Source: a virus. Taken from it: DNA of 30,687 nucleotides. The translations under genes and the position numbers were made by a program. The first letter of the stretch is position 1, and each line of letters opens with the position of its first letter. The stretch lies in IMG/VR virus record IMGVR_UViG_3300032285_001882, positions 1-30,687 of that record. The stretch is one strand, 5' to 3'. Positions 22,125 through 29,200 of the stretch are shown piece by piece. A model generated the notes under the pieces. It was not told where the DNA came from, did no database searches, and worked only from the letters and a program-made list of their open reading frames with translations.

Positions 22125-23391
22125 GGGTGATTGGTCGACTTGGCTGTTGTTGGCTGGTCGTGGTTTCGGTAAGACGAGGACTGCTGCTGAATGGTTGGCT
22201 TGGCAAGCGATTACACAGTCGGGTACTCGTTGGGCTGTTGTTGCCCCAACCTATGGTGACACTCGTGATACTTGTATTGAGGGTGAGTCTGGTTTACTAA
22301 ACATTCTGAACGATTACGGGGTTGTAGAGAATTACAACCGTTCGATTGGTGAGATTGTTTTGACGAACCGTTCCCGTGTGAAGGCGTTCTCCGCAGACCA
22401 GCCTGACCGTTTGCGTGGTCCACAACATCACGGTGCTTGGTGTGACGAGTTGGCTGCATGGCGGCAACCTGACACTTGGAACCAGTTACAGTTCGGTCTA
22501 CGTCTAGGTAACGCCCCTAAAACGCTGGTAACCACGACACCTAAAGCGATGCAGTTGGTGCGTGACCTATCTAAACGTGATGACGGGTCTGTGCATATTG
22601 TTCGCGGTTCCACATTCGATAACGCCGCCAACCTTGCCGCATCGGCACTGCGTGAACTGAAAGCCCGATATGAGGGTACCCGCCTTGGTCGCCAAGAGTT
22701 GATGGGTGAATTACTTGAGGATGTTGAGGGCGCATTATGGACTGGCTCAATGATTGAGGAAGCCCGTGTGGATAAAGCCCCCGAACTGCGTCGCGTCGTG
22801 GTCGCCATTGACCCTTCCGGCGGTTCAGCATCCAGTAATGACGAGCAGGGTATCGTTGTCGCTGGTGAGGGTGTCAACGGGGAATACTATGTGTTGGCTG
22901 ACCGTTCCGTAAAACTATCCCCGGCAGGTTGGGCGCGTGTAGCCATCGACGCATACCGCGAGTTTGATGCCGACCGTATCGTGGCGGAAAAGAACTTCGG
23001 TGGTGAAATGGTCGAATCAACTATCCGCCAAATCGAATACAACGTTCCAGTCCGTATGGTGTCCGCCTCACGCGGTAAAGCCCAACGTGCCGAACCTATC
23101 GCTGCCTTGTACGAGCAGGGCAGAGTCCACCATGTTGGTGTATTCCCACAGTTGGAAGAACAGATGGCTACATGGACACCCACAGCCGGTGTATCCCCTG
23201 ACCGTATGGACGCACTCGTGTGGGCTTTGACCGAACTCGCATCCGGCGTTTCCGCCTCAGCATGGTCTGCGTATATGCGGGAAATCGGTGACAACACTGG
23301 TAGAGTAGAGGCAGACGTTCCGCTTGACCCAAGAGAAGCAGCACGTCAGCAAGCATTCCGGCAGGGTTTAGACAGTCTAGGAAAGAACTAA
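22006..23391 (+). CDS. terL: Terminase large subunit
   Basis: Walker A is GRGFGKT in WLLLAGRGFGKTRTAAEWLA, a Walker B-like HHGAWCDELAAW follows, and the RNase H-like nuclease has VVVAIDPSGG, IVAEKNFGGEMV and DRMDALVWALTEL as its acidic sites. It cuts and pumps concatemeric DNA into proheads. The start at 22006 has GGAGG at 9-base spacing. An ATG at 22066 (MARRAVWEVDLARTEQLPVE) is an alternative with a weaker SD. Either start overlaps the small-subunit gene (119 or 59 bases), more than usual here. 461 residues from 22006. Confidence 0.93.
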   Translation: MTVQSLKSGLDTSSPLFEKLMARRAVWEVDLARTEQLPVEGDWSTWLLLAGRGFGKTRTAAEWLAWQAITQSGTRWAVVAPTYGDTRDTCIEGESGLLNILNDYGVVENYNRSIGEIVLTNRSRVKAFSADQPDRLRGPQHHGAWCDELAAWRQPDTWNQLQFGLRLGNAPKTLVTTTPKAMQLVRDLSKRDDGSVHIVRGSTFDNAANLAASALRELKARYEGTRLGRQELMGELLEDVEGALWTGSMIEEARVDKAPELRRVVVAIDPSGGSASSNDEQGIVVAGEGVNGEYYVLADRSVKLSPAGWARVAIDAYREFDADRIVAEKNFGGEMVESTIRQIEYNVPVRMVSASRGKAQRAEPIAALYEQGRVHHVGVFPQLEEQMATWTPTAGVSPDRMDALVWALTELASGVSASAWSAYMREIGDNTGRVEADVPLDPREAARQQAFRQGLDSLGKN

Positions 23392-23392
23392 C

Positions 23393-26300
23393 ATGGGCGC
23401 TCTCGACAATATTCGTCGCTTCCTCACCCCCAACGATTACGTCGAAGCAGCATCACGCTCCGCAGACTCCCTCGATAAGTTCTCTCCCGGTGTCCCTATC
23501 CAGCCCGCTGACGGGTTTAGCCGCACCCCTCGTGCACATGACTTCCTTACCGGCTACAACATTGCTGTACGCCCCCGCCGTAACGAGCGCGTATCCTTCG
23601 TCACTCTCCAAGGGCTTGTCGAAGCGTATGACATCGCACAAATGGCTATCACTCACCGTATCGACTCGATTCGTTCCATGGAGTGGTATCTGGAACCTGT
23701 TGAGGGTTATGACGGTGACACGGATGCGATTATCGCCCGCGCCAAGAAGATACTTGCCAGCCCTGACCGTGAACTACCATTCCGCGCATGGCTGTCCAAG
23801 TTCCTGTGGGATGTCCTCGCTTATGACGCAGGTACGCTTTACCGTATCCGCAATAATGCCGGTCAGGTTATCGGTCTAAAGGTTGTTGACGGCACCACGA
23901 TTGCTCCCCTGCTCGACTATCACGGTGGACGCCCAACCGGTGACGCACCAGCCTACGTCCAGTATGCGCAAGGTGTCCCATGGAACTGGCTTACACAAGA
24001 CGACATTATCTATGTGCCTTTCCGTCCGATGCCTAACTCGCCTTACGGAAAGTCACCACTCGAATCCATCCTGCTAAACGCCAACACAGACCTGCGTTTC
24101 CAAAACTACTTCCTTTCACGCTTCACCGAAGGAACTGTTCCTGAAGGTTTCGCCACCGCACCAGAGTCGTGGGGTCCCGACCAGATTTCTGACTTCCAAG
24201 ATGCTTGGGAAGCAATGATGTACGGTGACGACTCAAAGAAACACCAGATTCGTTGGGTACCCGGCGGAACGACCTTCACTTGGTCGCAAGAGAATCCTTT
24301 CCAATCCGAGTTTTCGCTGTTCCTTATGCGTAAGACTGCGGCAGCCTTCCACGTCACCCCTAACGACCTCGGTTTCACGGATACGGTAAACCTCGCCAAT
24401 GGTGAGACCCAGACTGACGTACAGTTCCGTATCGGTGACCTGCCTATGATTCAGCACGTCGAAGATATCCTTTCGGCGTTCCTCCAAAACGACCTCGGTC
24501 TGCCCTTGAAGTTCCAGTTCAACACTGGTCAGGAGAAGGAAGACCGTCTGATGGCAGCTCAGGTTGCCCAGATTATGATAAACAGCGGTGTCCTGTCGCC
24601 CTCCGAGGTTCGTGAGGAAATGTATGGACTTTCTGAACCTGACGGTGTGGTTATCCCTCGCTTCTTCAACTCTGGTCAAGGACCTATCCCTGTAGCTAAC
24701 CTGCTCGGTATTGCGGGAACGGTTGATATTGAGACCGCCATCCCTGACGAGGGTGCCACACTCCCTGAATCGTTTACCCCAGCATCTGGTGTTATCAGCC
24801 CTGCCCCTGTCGCTAAAGAAGCAACCGTAGGTATCACATCCGCCACCGGCACAGTCGCATCCCCCATGCTTGCTGAGGGAGACAACATTGCTGAGGATGA
24901 CGAGGACGAAGAAGATATTGTCAAGGCTATTGCTGAGGAGCGTTCCGCCTTCAAGCGTTTCGTGAAGGCTCGCAAGCGTGACGGTAAATGGCGTGACTTC
25001 CAGTTCAACCACATCACCAAGGTGGAAGCTGACATCCTGAATGCTGAAGGTAAAATGTCTGCCACCCCTGACCGCCCCCTCGGATGGATTGCGGTTGTAG
25101 CAAACGACACTGGTCGCGTCCTTATGGAGCAGCGACTCTATGACCCGGTAGACCCTAACGCGGGAATGTTTGATTTCCCCGGCGGTCACGTCGAGGACGG
25201 TGAATCGTTCCGCGATGCTGCTATCCGCGAGTTCAAGGAAGAGATTGGTTTACCACTCCCTGACGGTGAATGGGGTGGCACATGGACAACGAAGGATGGT
25301 CTCCGTCACGGGTTCGTTTACCGTATCCCTAAAGAGGCTTCCGTCAACTTGCGTTCCGCCCGCCTTGGGGAAGACCCTGACATGGCAAATACGGGTGAGG
25401 CAGATTCCGTACTGTGGCTACCTATCGACGCACTTGAAGGTAACCCTCTTGTTCGACATGACATTAGAGAGAATGTGGACAAGATTACTGAGGCGGTTGA
25501 TGCCGTCCCTTTAGCCAAGGGCTGGCGCGACCAGCCTGACACAGTCCCTCAACACAAGTACGACCGTCTCATTGTTGACGAGTATGCTCCCCGAATTGTT
25601 GATGCCCTAAACCGCATCTTGGAGAAGTCCCCCGTGGTGGACTCTATCCGCGCTACCCGCAATTCTTTCCAGAAGGCAACACCCAACAATGCCGACTTTG
25701 AGGAAGACGTTGACGACTTTGGTGAGGAAGTTCCCTATGGCGGGGCAACTTCTGGTGGTGCGGCAAAGATTGAACGTAAATCTATGGCTGCCGAAATTGC
25801 CACCTCACTCGCTATCGCTGCCGGTACCGCCATCCTCTCTGAGGTTATTCGAGCAATCTATTTGGATGCGATAACCTCTGCTGCTTTTGCGGCTTCAGAG
25901 CAGACCGGTCGCCCCCTAAACACAACCACCGAGTTTGGTGTTTACACGACAACATTAGACTTTGCTGACTGGACTCCGGGAAGTAGTCGAACTGCCGAGT
26001 TTATTCGTGGGGATGCTTTCTCTGCCCTACTTGATTCCGCAGGTATCACCCTTGCGTCTGTAGACCAACGTACTGAGGACATCTATCAGACAACACTAAA
26101 CGCTATGGGTAACCGTATCGCTGACGGTATCCAGCAGGGTTTATCTGTCTACCAGATTGGTGCCACTCTCCGCGAGTATGTGTCTGACCCTCGCCGGGCT
26201 GACATGATTGCGCACACTGAGACTTCACGGGCGATGCACGCGGCAACAATCTCTACCTATAAAACTAATGGTATTGAGTTGATGGATTATCTGGCGGAGA

Positions 26301-26524
26301 GTGACGCTTGTGAGGAGTGTGAGATGCTCGCTGAGGGGTCGCCTTACAATGTTGATGATTTGGCTTTAGCCGATTTGCCTATCCACCCTAATTGTCGTTG
26401 TGCGTTGGAGCCTAACATGGATGCCTTGTTGGGTGTCGAGTCTGAGGCTTCAACTGTTGATGATGGGGTTGATTTGGGTGCGCCTGTTGAAGTGACTGAA
26501 GATGGTGTTGACGAACAGGGCTAA
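23393..26524 (+). CDS. Portal-NUDIX-MuF fusion protein
   Basis: This 1043-residue protein combines three modules. Residues about 1-450 are portal-like (ITHRIDSIRSMEWYLEP; RLMAAQVAQIMINSGVLSPS then EVREEMYGL). An acidic linker (DDEDEED, near residue 505) follows. Residues about 562-695 form a NUDIX hydrolase with an intact box: G598-x5-E604-x7-R612-E-F-x-E-E-I-G (GHVEDGESFRDAAI then REFKEEIG). The C-terminal region is MuF-like, with AHTETSRAMHAATISTY, then CEECEMLAEG and HPNCRC. Separate portal and MuF genes are usual. The frame is unbroken, so the fusion is real in this sequence. NUDIX activity on a nucleotide substrate is likely but the substrate is unknown. Confidence 0.88.
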   Translation: MGALDNIRRFLTPNDYVEAASRSADSLDKFSPGVPIQPADGFSRTPRAHDFLTGYNIAVRPRRNERVSFVTLQGLVEAYDIAQMAITHRIDSIRSMEWYLEPVEGYDGDTDAIIARAKKILASPDRELPFRAWLSKFLWDVLAYDAGTLYRIRNNAGQVIGLKVVDGTTIAPLLDYHGGRPTGDAPAYVQYAQGVPWNWLTQDDIIYVPFRPMPNSPYGKSPLESILLNANTDLRFQNYFLSRFTEGTVPEGFATAPESWGPDQISDFQDAWEAMMYGDDSKKHQIRWVPGGTTFTWSQENPFQSEFSLFLMRKTAAAFHVTPNDLGFTDTVNLANGETQTDVQFRIGDLPMIQHVEDILSAFLQNDLGLPLKFQFNTGQEKEDRLMAAQVAQIMINSGVLSPSEVREEMYGLSEPDGVVIPRFFNSGQGPIPVANLLGIAGTVDIETAIPDEGATLPESFTPASGVISPAPVAKEATVGITSATGTVASPMLAEGDNIAEDDEDEEDIVKAIAEERSAFKRFVKARKRDGKWRDFQFNHITKVEADILNAEGKMSATPDRPLGWIAVVANDTGRVLMEQRLYDPVDPNAGMFDFPGGHVEDGESFRDAAIREFKEEIGLPLPDGEWGGTWTTKDGLRHGFVYRIPKEASVNLRSARLGEDPDMANTGEADSVLWLPIDALEGNPLVRHDIRENVDKITEAVDAVPLAKGWRDQPDTVPQHKYDRLIVDEYAPRIVDALNRILEKSPVVDSIRATRNSFQKATPNNADFEEDVDDFGEEVPYGGATSGGAAKIERKSMAAEIATSLAIAAGTAILSEVIRAIYLDAITSAAFAASEQTGRPLNTTTEFGVYTTTLDFADWTPGSSRTAEFIRGDAFSALLDSAGITLASVDQRTEDIYQTTLNAMGNRIADGIQQGLSVYQIGATLREYVSDPRRADMIAHTETSRAMHAATISTYKTNGIELMDYLAESDACEECEMLAEGSPYNVDDLALADLPIHPNCRCALEPNMDALLGVESEASTVDDGVDLGAPVEVTEDGVDEQG

Positions 26525-26542
26525 AAAAGTTTGTCTAAAGTG

Positions 26543-26574
26543 TTTACATTAGTTTGATTTCATATATATAATGG
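26543..26574 (+). promoter_or_regulatory. Rightward promoter after the portal fusion gene
   Basis: TTTACA (26543-26548), 18 bp, TATAAT (26567-26572) then GG. It starts 18 bases after the portal-fusion stop. The leader is C/A-rich and ends CTCGAAAGGCACATC before ATG at 26612. Confidence 0.85.
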
Positions 26575-26611
26575 AACCATCACCACTTACCACCACCTCG
26601 AAAGGCACATC

Positions 26612-27112
26612 ATGTCCGTCACATTCTCCCCCGCCGAAGACTTCAACCTCCCTTACCGTCACGTCTGCTCTTGCGGCGAATACTGGGGTCGCACCTTCCC
26701 CACCTTCTACGAGGCTGACAAGCAGCTCGGCTTCTACAAGTCACACTGCCGCAATCAGCGTTGTCAGGCAGACCCAATGTGGGTTGAAGCACTTGACCGC
26801 ACCCCAGAGGTCAACGTCAGCAACACCAACTCGGTTGTTATCCTTGACGCACTCGACATTCAGCAGGGGGTCGATTTTGCTGACCGTTGCTTCGGGACTA
26901 TGACCGGTCAAGAGTTTTCCGACCGTATCCTGTTCGCCCGAGCATCGAGTGTCTCAGATGCTGGACTACCCGCATACCAAGGAACCCACCCCGTGTTGGG
27001 TAGCGTCATCAACTGTGGTCGCCCCGAGGGTTACCTTGAGAACATTCTTGAGGAGCTTCAGGAGATTGCGGATTACGCAGTCGCCCACAACCTTACCGTC
27101 TCTTGGGGTTAG
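26612..27112 (+). CDS. 166-residue Cys-containing protein of the inserted cassette
   Basis: The product begins MSVTFSPAEDFNLPYRHVCS and has CSCGEYW plus CRNQRCQ, a possible C-x-C ... C-x4-C metal site. The C-terminal half is acidic and helical (YLENILEELQEIADYA). It is the first gene behind its promoter and its stop abuts the -35 of the next promoter. No family recognised. Codon use is rich in C-ending codons, as in other promoter-proximal genes. Confidence 0.7.
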   Translation: MSVTFSPAEDFNLPYRHVCSCGEYWGRTFPTFYEADKQLGFYKSHCRNQRCQADPMWVEALDRTPEVNVSNTNSVVILDALDIQQGVDFADRCFGTMTGQEFSDRILFARASSVSDAGLPAYQGTHPVLGSVINCGRPEGYLENILEELQEIADYAVAHNLTVSWG

Positions 27113-27114
27113 GG

Positions 27115-27145
27115 TTTACACCCAACCCATCTATATATATAATGG
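27115..27145 (+). promoter_or_regulatory. Rightward promoter of the consensus family
   Basis: TTTACA (27115-27120), 17 bp, TATAAT (27138-27143) then GG. The -35 starts 2 bases after the stop of the upstream gene. The leader contains CCACCACC and ends AGAAAGGCACCAA before ATG at 27183. Confidence 0.85.
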
Positions 27146-27182
27146 TCTCATGATGTACCACCACCTAACAGAAAGGCACCAA

Positions 27183-27377
27183 ATGCTCAAGCAACGCAAA
27201 CACCTAATAGTCATTAGTTTCGATGACACCTACAGCGGAACTCACCACGAGTTTGAATCCGACAACCCGGAACAGTCCGTAGCCAAAGCCTACAAGCTTC
27301 TCGATACCACCAAATCTGGGAACGTAGTTTTGAAGGATTCCATTACCGGTGAGGTCTTCGACTACTTCGAGAAGTAG
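27183..27377 (+). CDS. 64-residue hypothetical protein
   Basis: The ATG follows the leader SD GAAAGG. The product MLKQRKHLIVISFDDTYSGT then HHEFESDNPEQSVAKAYKLL has a small beta-alpha look and ends FDYFEK. An in-frame ATG 36 bases earlier falls in the leader and lacks an SD. Downstream is the first copy of the two-copy RNA element. Function unknown. Confidence 0.65.
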   Translation: MLKQRKHLIVISFDDTYSGTHHEFESDNPEQSVAKAYKLLDTTKSGNVVLKDSITGEVFDYFEK

Positions 27378-27418
27378 CCCCCACACCTGAGTACGTGCCT
27401 AAACTGCTCACTATCCAC
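27378..27418 (+). other. Two-copy intergenic RNA element, copy A (possible pseudoknot)
   Basis: It follows the stop of the 64-residue gene directly. A 27-base core (27384-27410) matches 28715-28741 at 24 positions. CAC (27384-27386) can pair with GTG (27395-27397), and the enclosed TGAG (27388-27391) can pair with CTCA (27407-27410), an H-type pseudoknot topology. A GAAAGG SD follows for the next gene. Confidence 0.6.
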
Positions 27419-27434
27419 TACGAAAGGCACCACC

Positions 27435-27923
27435 ATGCAAACCTTCCTCACATCCCCCAACTACACCACAACCGCCCAACAACTCGACAACAAGCGACTC
27501 AACAAACAAGCACTAGAGGCGTGGCAGATTATGATGACCAATCTGCACCTCGACCCTGCCGGTAACTACCGCAAACCTAGAGGCTGGTCTAACCATCCAG
27601 CATCCCGAATGTGGAAGGGTTACGAACAAGAGTTGATGGTTTATATTGACGCGATGTGTAACGAATGGAGACGCCGCGGCTACAACACCACCATTGACGG
27701 TAAAGCCCACGCCACCCTAGAGGTTGCCCGCCGTAATGGTTTGTTAGGCGACCATCGTATTCCGGATTGGATGCTCGACCCCGAACTATTCGATGCCATC
27801 ACCGTCACCCACCGCACCGCACTACTCGCCAAAAACTTCGACCACTACCACCAGTTTGGTTGGGTCGAGGACACCGGTACCGCACCCGATACTTACGAAT
27901 ACATTTGGGCGGTGGCAGCATGA
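27435..27923 (+). CDS. Pyrimidine-dimer glycosylase-related (Pyr_excise/MSMEG_6728-like) protein
   Basis: The product begins MQTFLTSPNYTTTAQQLDNK then RLNKQALEAWQI, and has RGWSNHPASRMWKGYEQELM followed by IDAMCNEWRRRGY. This fits the family that includes T4 endonuclease V-related proteins and actinobacterial MSMEG_6728 types. It could repair UV damage in phage DNA or recognise unusual bases. DNA glycosylase activity is not proven from sequence alone. It sits in a small-gene cassette inside the structural region, coupled by ATGA to the next gene. Confidence 0.75.
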   Translation: MQTFLTSPNYTTTAQQLDNKRLNKQALEAWQIMMTNLHLDPAGNYRKPRGWSNHPASRMWKGYEQELMVYIDAMCNEWRRRGYNTTIDGKAHATLEVARRNGLLGDHRIPDWMLDPELFDAITVTHRTALLAKNFDHYHQFGWVEDTGTAPDTYEYIWAVAA

Positions 27924-28150
27924 CCAGCAACTTCAAACTTGTTGACGACAACTGGAACTGGGACGTCACTATCGTCTGCCCTTGTGGTAACACGTCTTAT
28001 TGGCGAAACTGTCCCAGACACGAAGCTGATGACACTACGAACTGTCTGTCGATTGAGTGCCCAACCTGCCTCTACCTTGAAACCGAATGTGAGGAGTGGG
28101 GTGGGAAGATTCCAACCTTTACCGTAGTGGAGAGTCATGTCACAACTTAG
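27920..28150 (+). CDS. 76-residue Cys-rich zinc-binding-type protein
   Basis: An ATGA overlap links it to the upstream gene and sets the start. The product MTSNFKLVDDNWNWDVTIVC contains CPCG, NCPRH and ECPTC, enough ligands for one or two zinc sites. The C-terminus is acidic. No family recognised. Confidence 0.65.
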   Translation: MTSNFKLVDDNWNWDVTIVCPCGNTSYWRNCPRHEADDTTNCLSIECPTCLYLETECEEWGGKIPTFTVVESHVTT

Positions 28151-28373
28151 TAAAGCGGACACTCTTTTGAAGGAGACAAACCCTGACCTGTATTTTGTAA
28201 AGAATCAGTTGCCGGGGTACGCAGCCAAGTGGCGGTGTGGTGACCGTGGTGCTGCACAGGCAATGCTAAACGAATGGAACGGGATACTAAAGGTTCGTCT
28301 TGAGGTGAATCGTAGTCAGGAGAAGATTGACGAGGCTCGACGTTACATAAAAATCTTGGAGAGTCTTATCTAA
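28137..28373 (+). CDS. 78-residue basic helical protein
   Basis: The start (MSQLSKADTLLKETNPDLYF) follows GGAGAG and overlaps the previous gene by 14 bases. The rest includes LPGYAAKWRCGDRGAAQAML and SQEKIDEARRYIKILESLI, a helical and basic protein. It ends just before the next promoter. Function unknown. Confidence 0.6.
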   Translation: MSQLSKADTLLKETNPDLYFVKNQLPGYAAKWRCGDRGAAQAMLNEWNGILKVRLEVNRSQEKIDEARRYIKILESLI

Positions 28374-28390
28374 AAAGATTGTTCTATATG

Positions 28391-28422
28391 TTTACTTTTG
28401 TTCTGGTGTATATATATAATGG
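28391..28422 (+). promoter_or_regulatory. Rightward promoter of the consensus family
   Basis: TTTACT (28391-28396), 18 bp, TATAAT (28415-28420) then GG. The leader ends CACAACGAAAGGCAACATC before ATG at 28457, and its opening GGAACTATCAAC is identical to that of the 12357 promoter. Confidence 0.85.
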
Positions 28423-28456
28423 AACTATCAACTCCACCACAACGAAAGGCAACATC

Positions 28457-28705
28457 ATGGCAAATCTCACCCTCGTAATCGGAGACATTGTAAAGAACAA
28501 CCGCTTCGAGCACATCGAAGTTCTTCACTCTACCGACTGCCGCGACCTCGTAAAACTCAAGTCAGGTATCAACCGCAACAACGTCAGCTGCCTCGAATAC
28601 AACACCATCGAAGAAGCCCGCAGCGAATATGAAATCGATGTTGAGGAGATGGGTTACTACTTCGATGCTGAAGTAAAAATCCTCCCCTGCGTCCACAACC
28701 ACTAA
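28457..28705 (+). CDS. 82-residue hypothetical protein
   Basis: The ATG follows the promoter leader. The product MANLTLVIGDIVKNNRFEHI then EVLHSTDCRDLVKLKSGINR has an alternating strand-turn pattern, with the C-terminus VKILPCVHNH. The two Cys and C-terminal His residues could bind metal, but that is a guess. The second RNA element copy follows its stop. Confidence 0.65.
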   Translation: MANLTLVIGDIVKNNRFEHIEVLHSTDCRDLVKLKSGINRNNVSCLEYNTIEEARSEYEIDVEEMGYYFDAEVKILPCVHNH

Positions 28706-28707
28706 AT

Positions 28708-28749
28708 CCCCCACCACCTGAGCATGTGGCTAAACTGCTCATTCCCCAC
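28708..28749 (+). other. Two-copy intergenic RNA element, copy B (possible pseudoknot)
   Basis: The core 28715-28741 matches copy A (27384-27410) with three changes. CCAC (28714-28717) can pair with GTGG (28726-28729), and TGAGCA (28719-28724) with TGCTCA (28736-28741), a longer H-type pseudoknot than in copy A. It lies just after the stop of the promoter-led 82-residue gene. Confidence 0.6.
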
Positions 28750-28774
28750 GACACGCCATATATCCACAAACGTA

Positions 28775-28810
28775 CCCTTCTACTGTTACGATAGGAGATA
28801 GTACGAAGGG
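28775..28810 (+). other. Hairpin enclosing the SD of the protease gene
   Basis: CCCTTCTACT (28775-28784) pairs with AGTACGAAGGG (28800-28810) as 10 bp with a single bulged base and a 15-base loop. The right arm holds GAAGGG, the only good SD for the ATG at 28817. Translation may depend on the stem opening. Confidence 0.5.
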
Positions 28811-28816
28811 ACAAAC

Positions 28817-29200
28817 ATGGCTGACCCACAACGCTATCTTCTTGGCATCGCATACCAAGCAGGTCGCGACCCACGCATCGCTAAAGGTGCCGACGGTTCA
28901 CGCGACTTCTTCACCGCCGATGAACTCGAAAAGGCTGCATGGGCTTTCGCCAAATCATCCCAGTCCGTTGGACTCTTCCACGCTGACGGCACCGAGGGGC
29001 ATGCCGAAGTTGTTGAATCGTACATCTACCGCGGGAACCCTTGGGTCGTAGACGAGACTCCCGGTCACGAAGTAATTGTCCGCAAGGGCGACTGGCTTAT
29101 CGGCGTAGTGCTGGACGAGGTCGCTTGGAATATGTATCAGAAGGGTGAAATTACTGGTTTCTCCCCTCAAGGTGCCGCACGCCGTAGGAAGGCTAAGTAA
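28817..29200 (+). CDS. XkdF-like prohead serine protease (Peptidase_S78_2 type)
   Basis: The 127-residue product MADPQRYLLGIAYQAGRDPR has SRDFFTADELEKAAWAFAKS, then VGLFHADGTEGHAEVVESYI and GDWLIGVVLDEVAWNMYQKG. These match the XkdF / S78_2 family, a putative capsid maturation protease with His in VGLFHAD. The SD, GAAGGG, lies in the hairpin just upstream. It is coupled to the scaffold-like gene by TAATG. The protein probably matures proheads built around the scaffold. It is shorter than fused XkdF proteins because the scaffold-like part is a separate gene. Confidence 0.8.
   Translation: MADPQRYLLGIAYQAGRDPRIAKGADGSRDFFTADELEKAAWAFAKSSQSVGLFHADGTEGHAEVVESYIYRGNPWVVDETPGHEVIVRKGDWLIGVVLDEVAWNMYQKGEITGFSPQGAARRRKAK

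Noticed and set aside
24233-25189. Long minus-strand frame (over 300 codons) inside the portal-fusion gene
   Set aside because: It is antisense to well-supported domains, has no SD or promoter, and its length follows from codon bias of the true gene.
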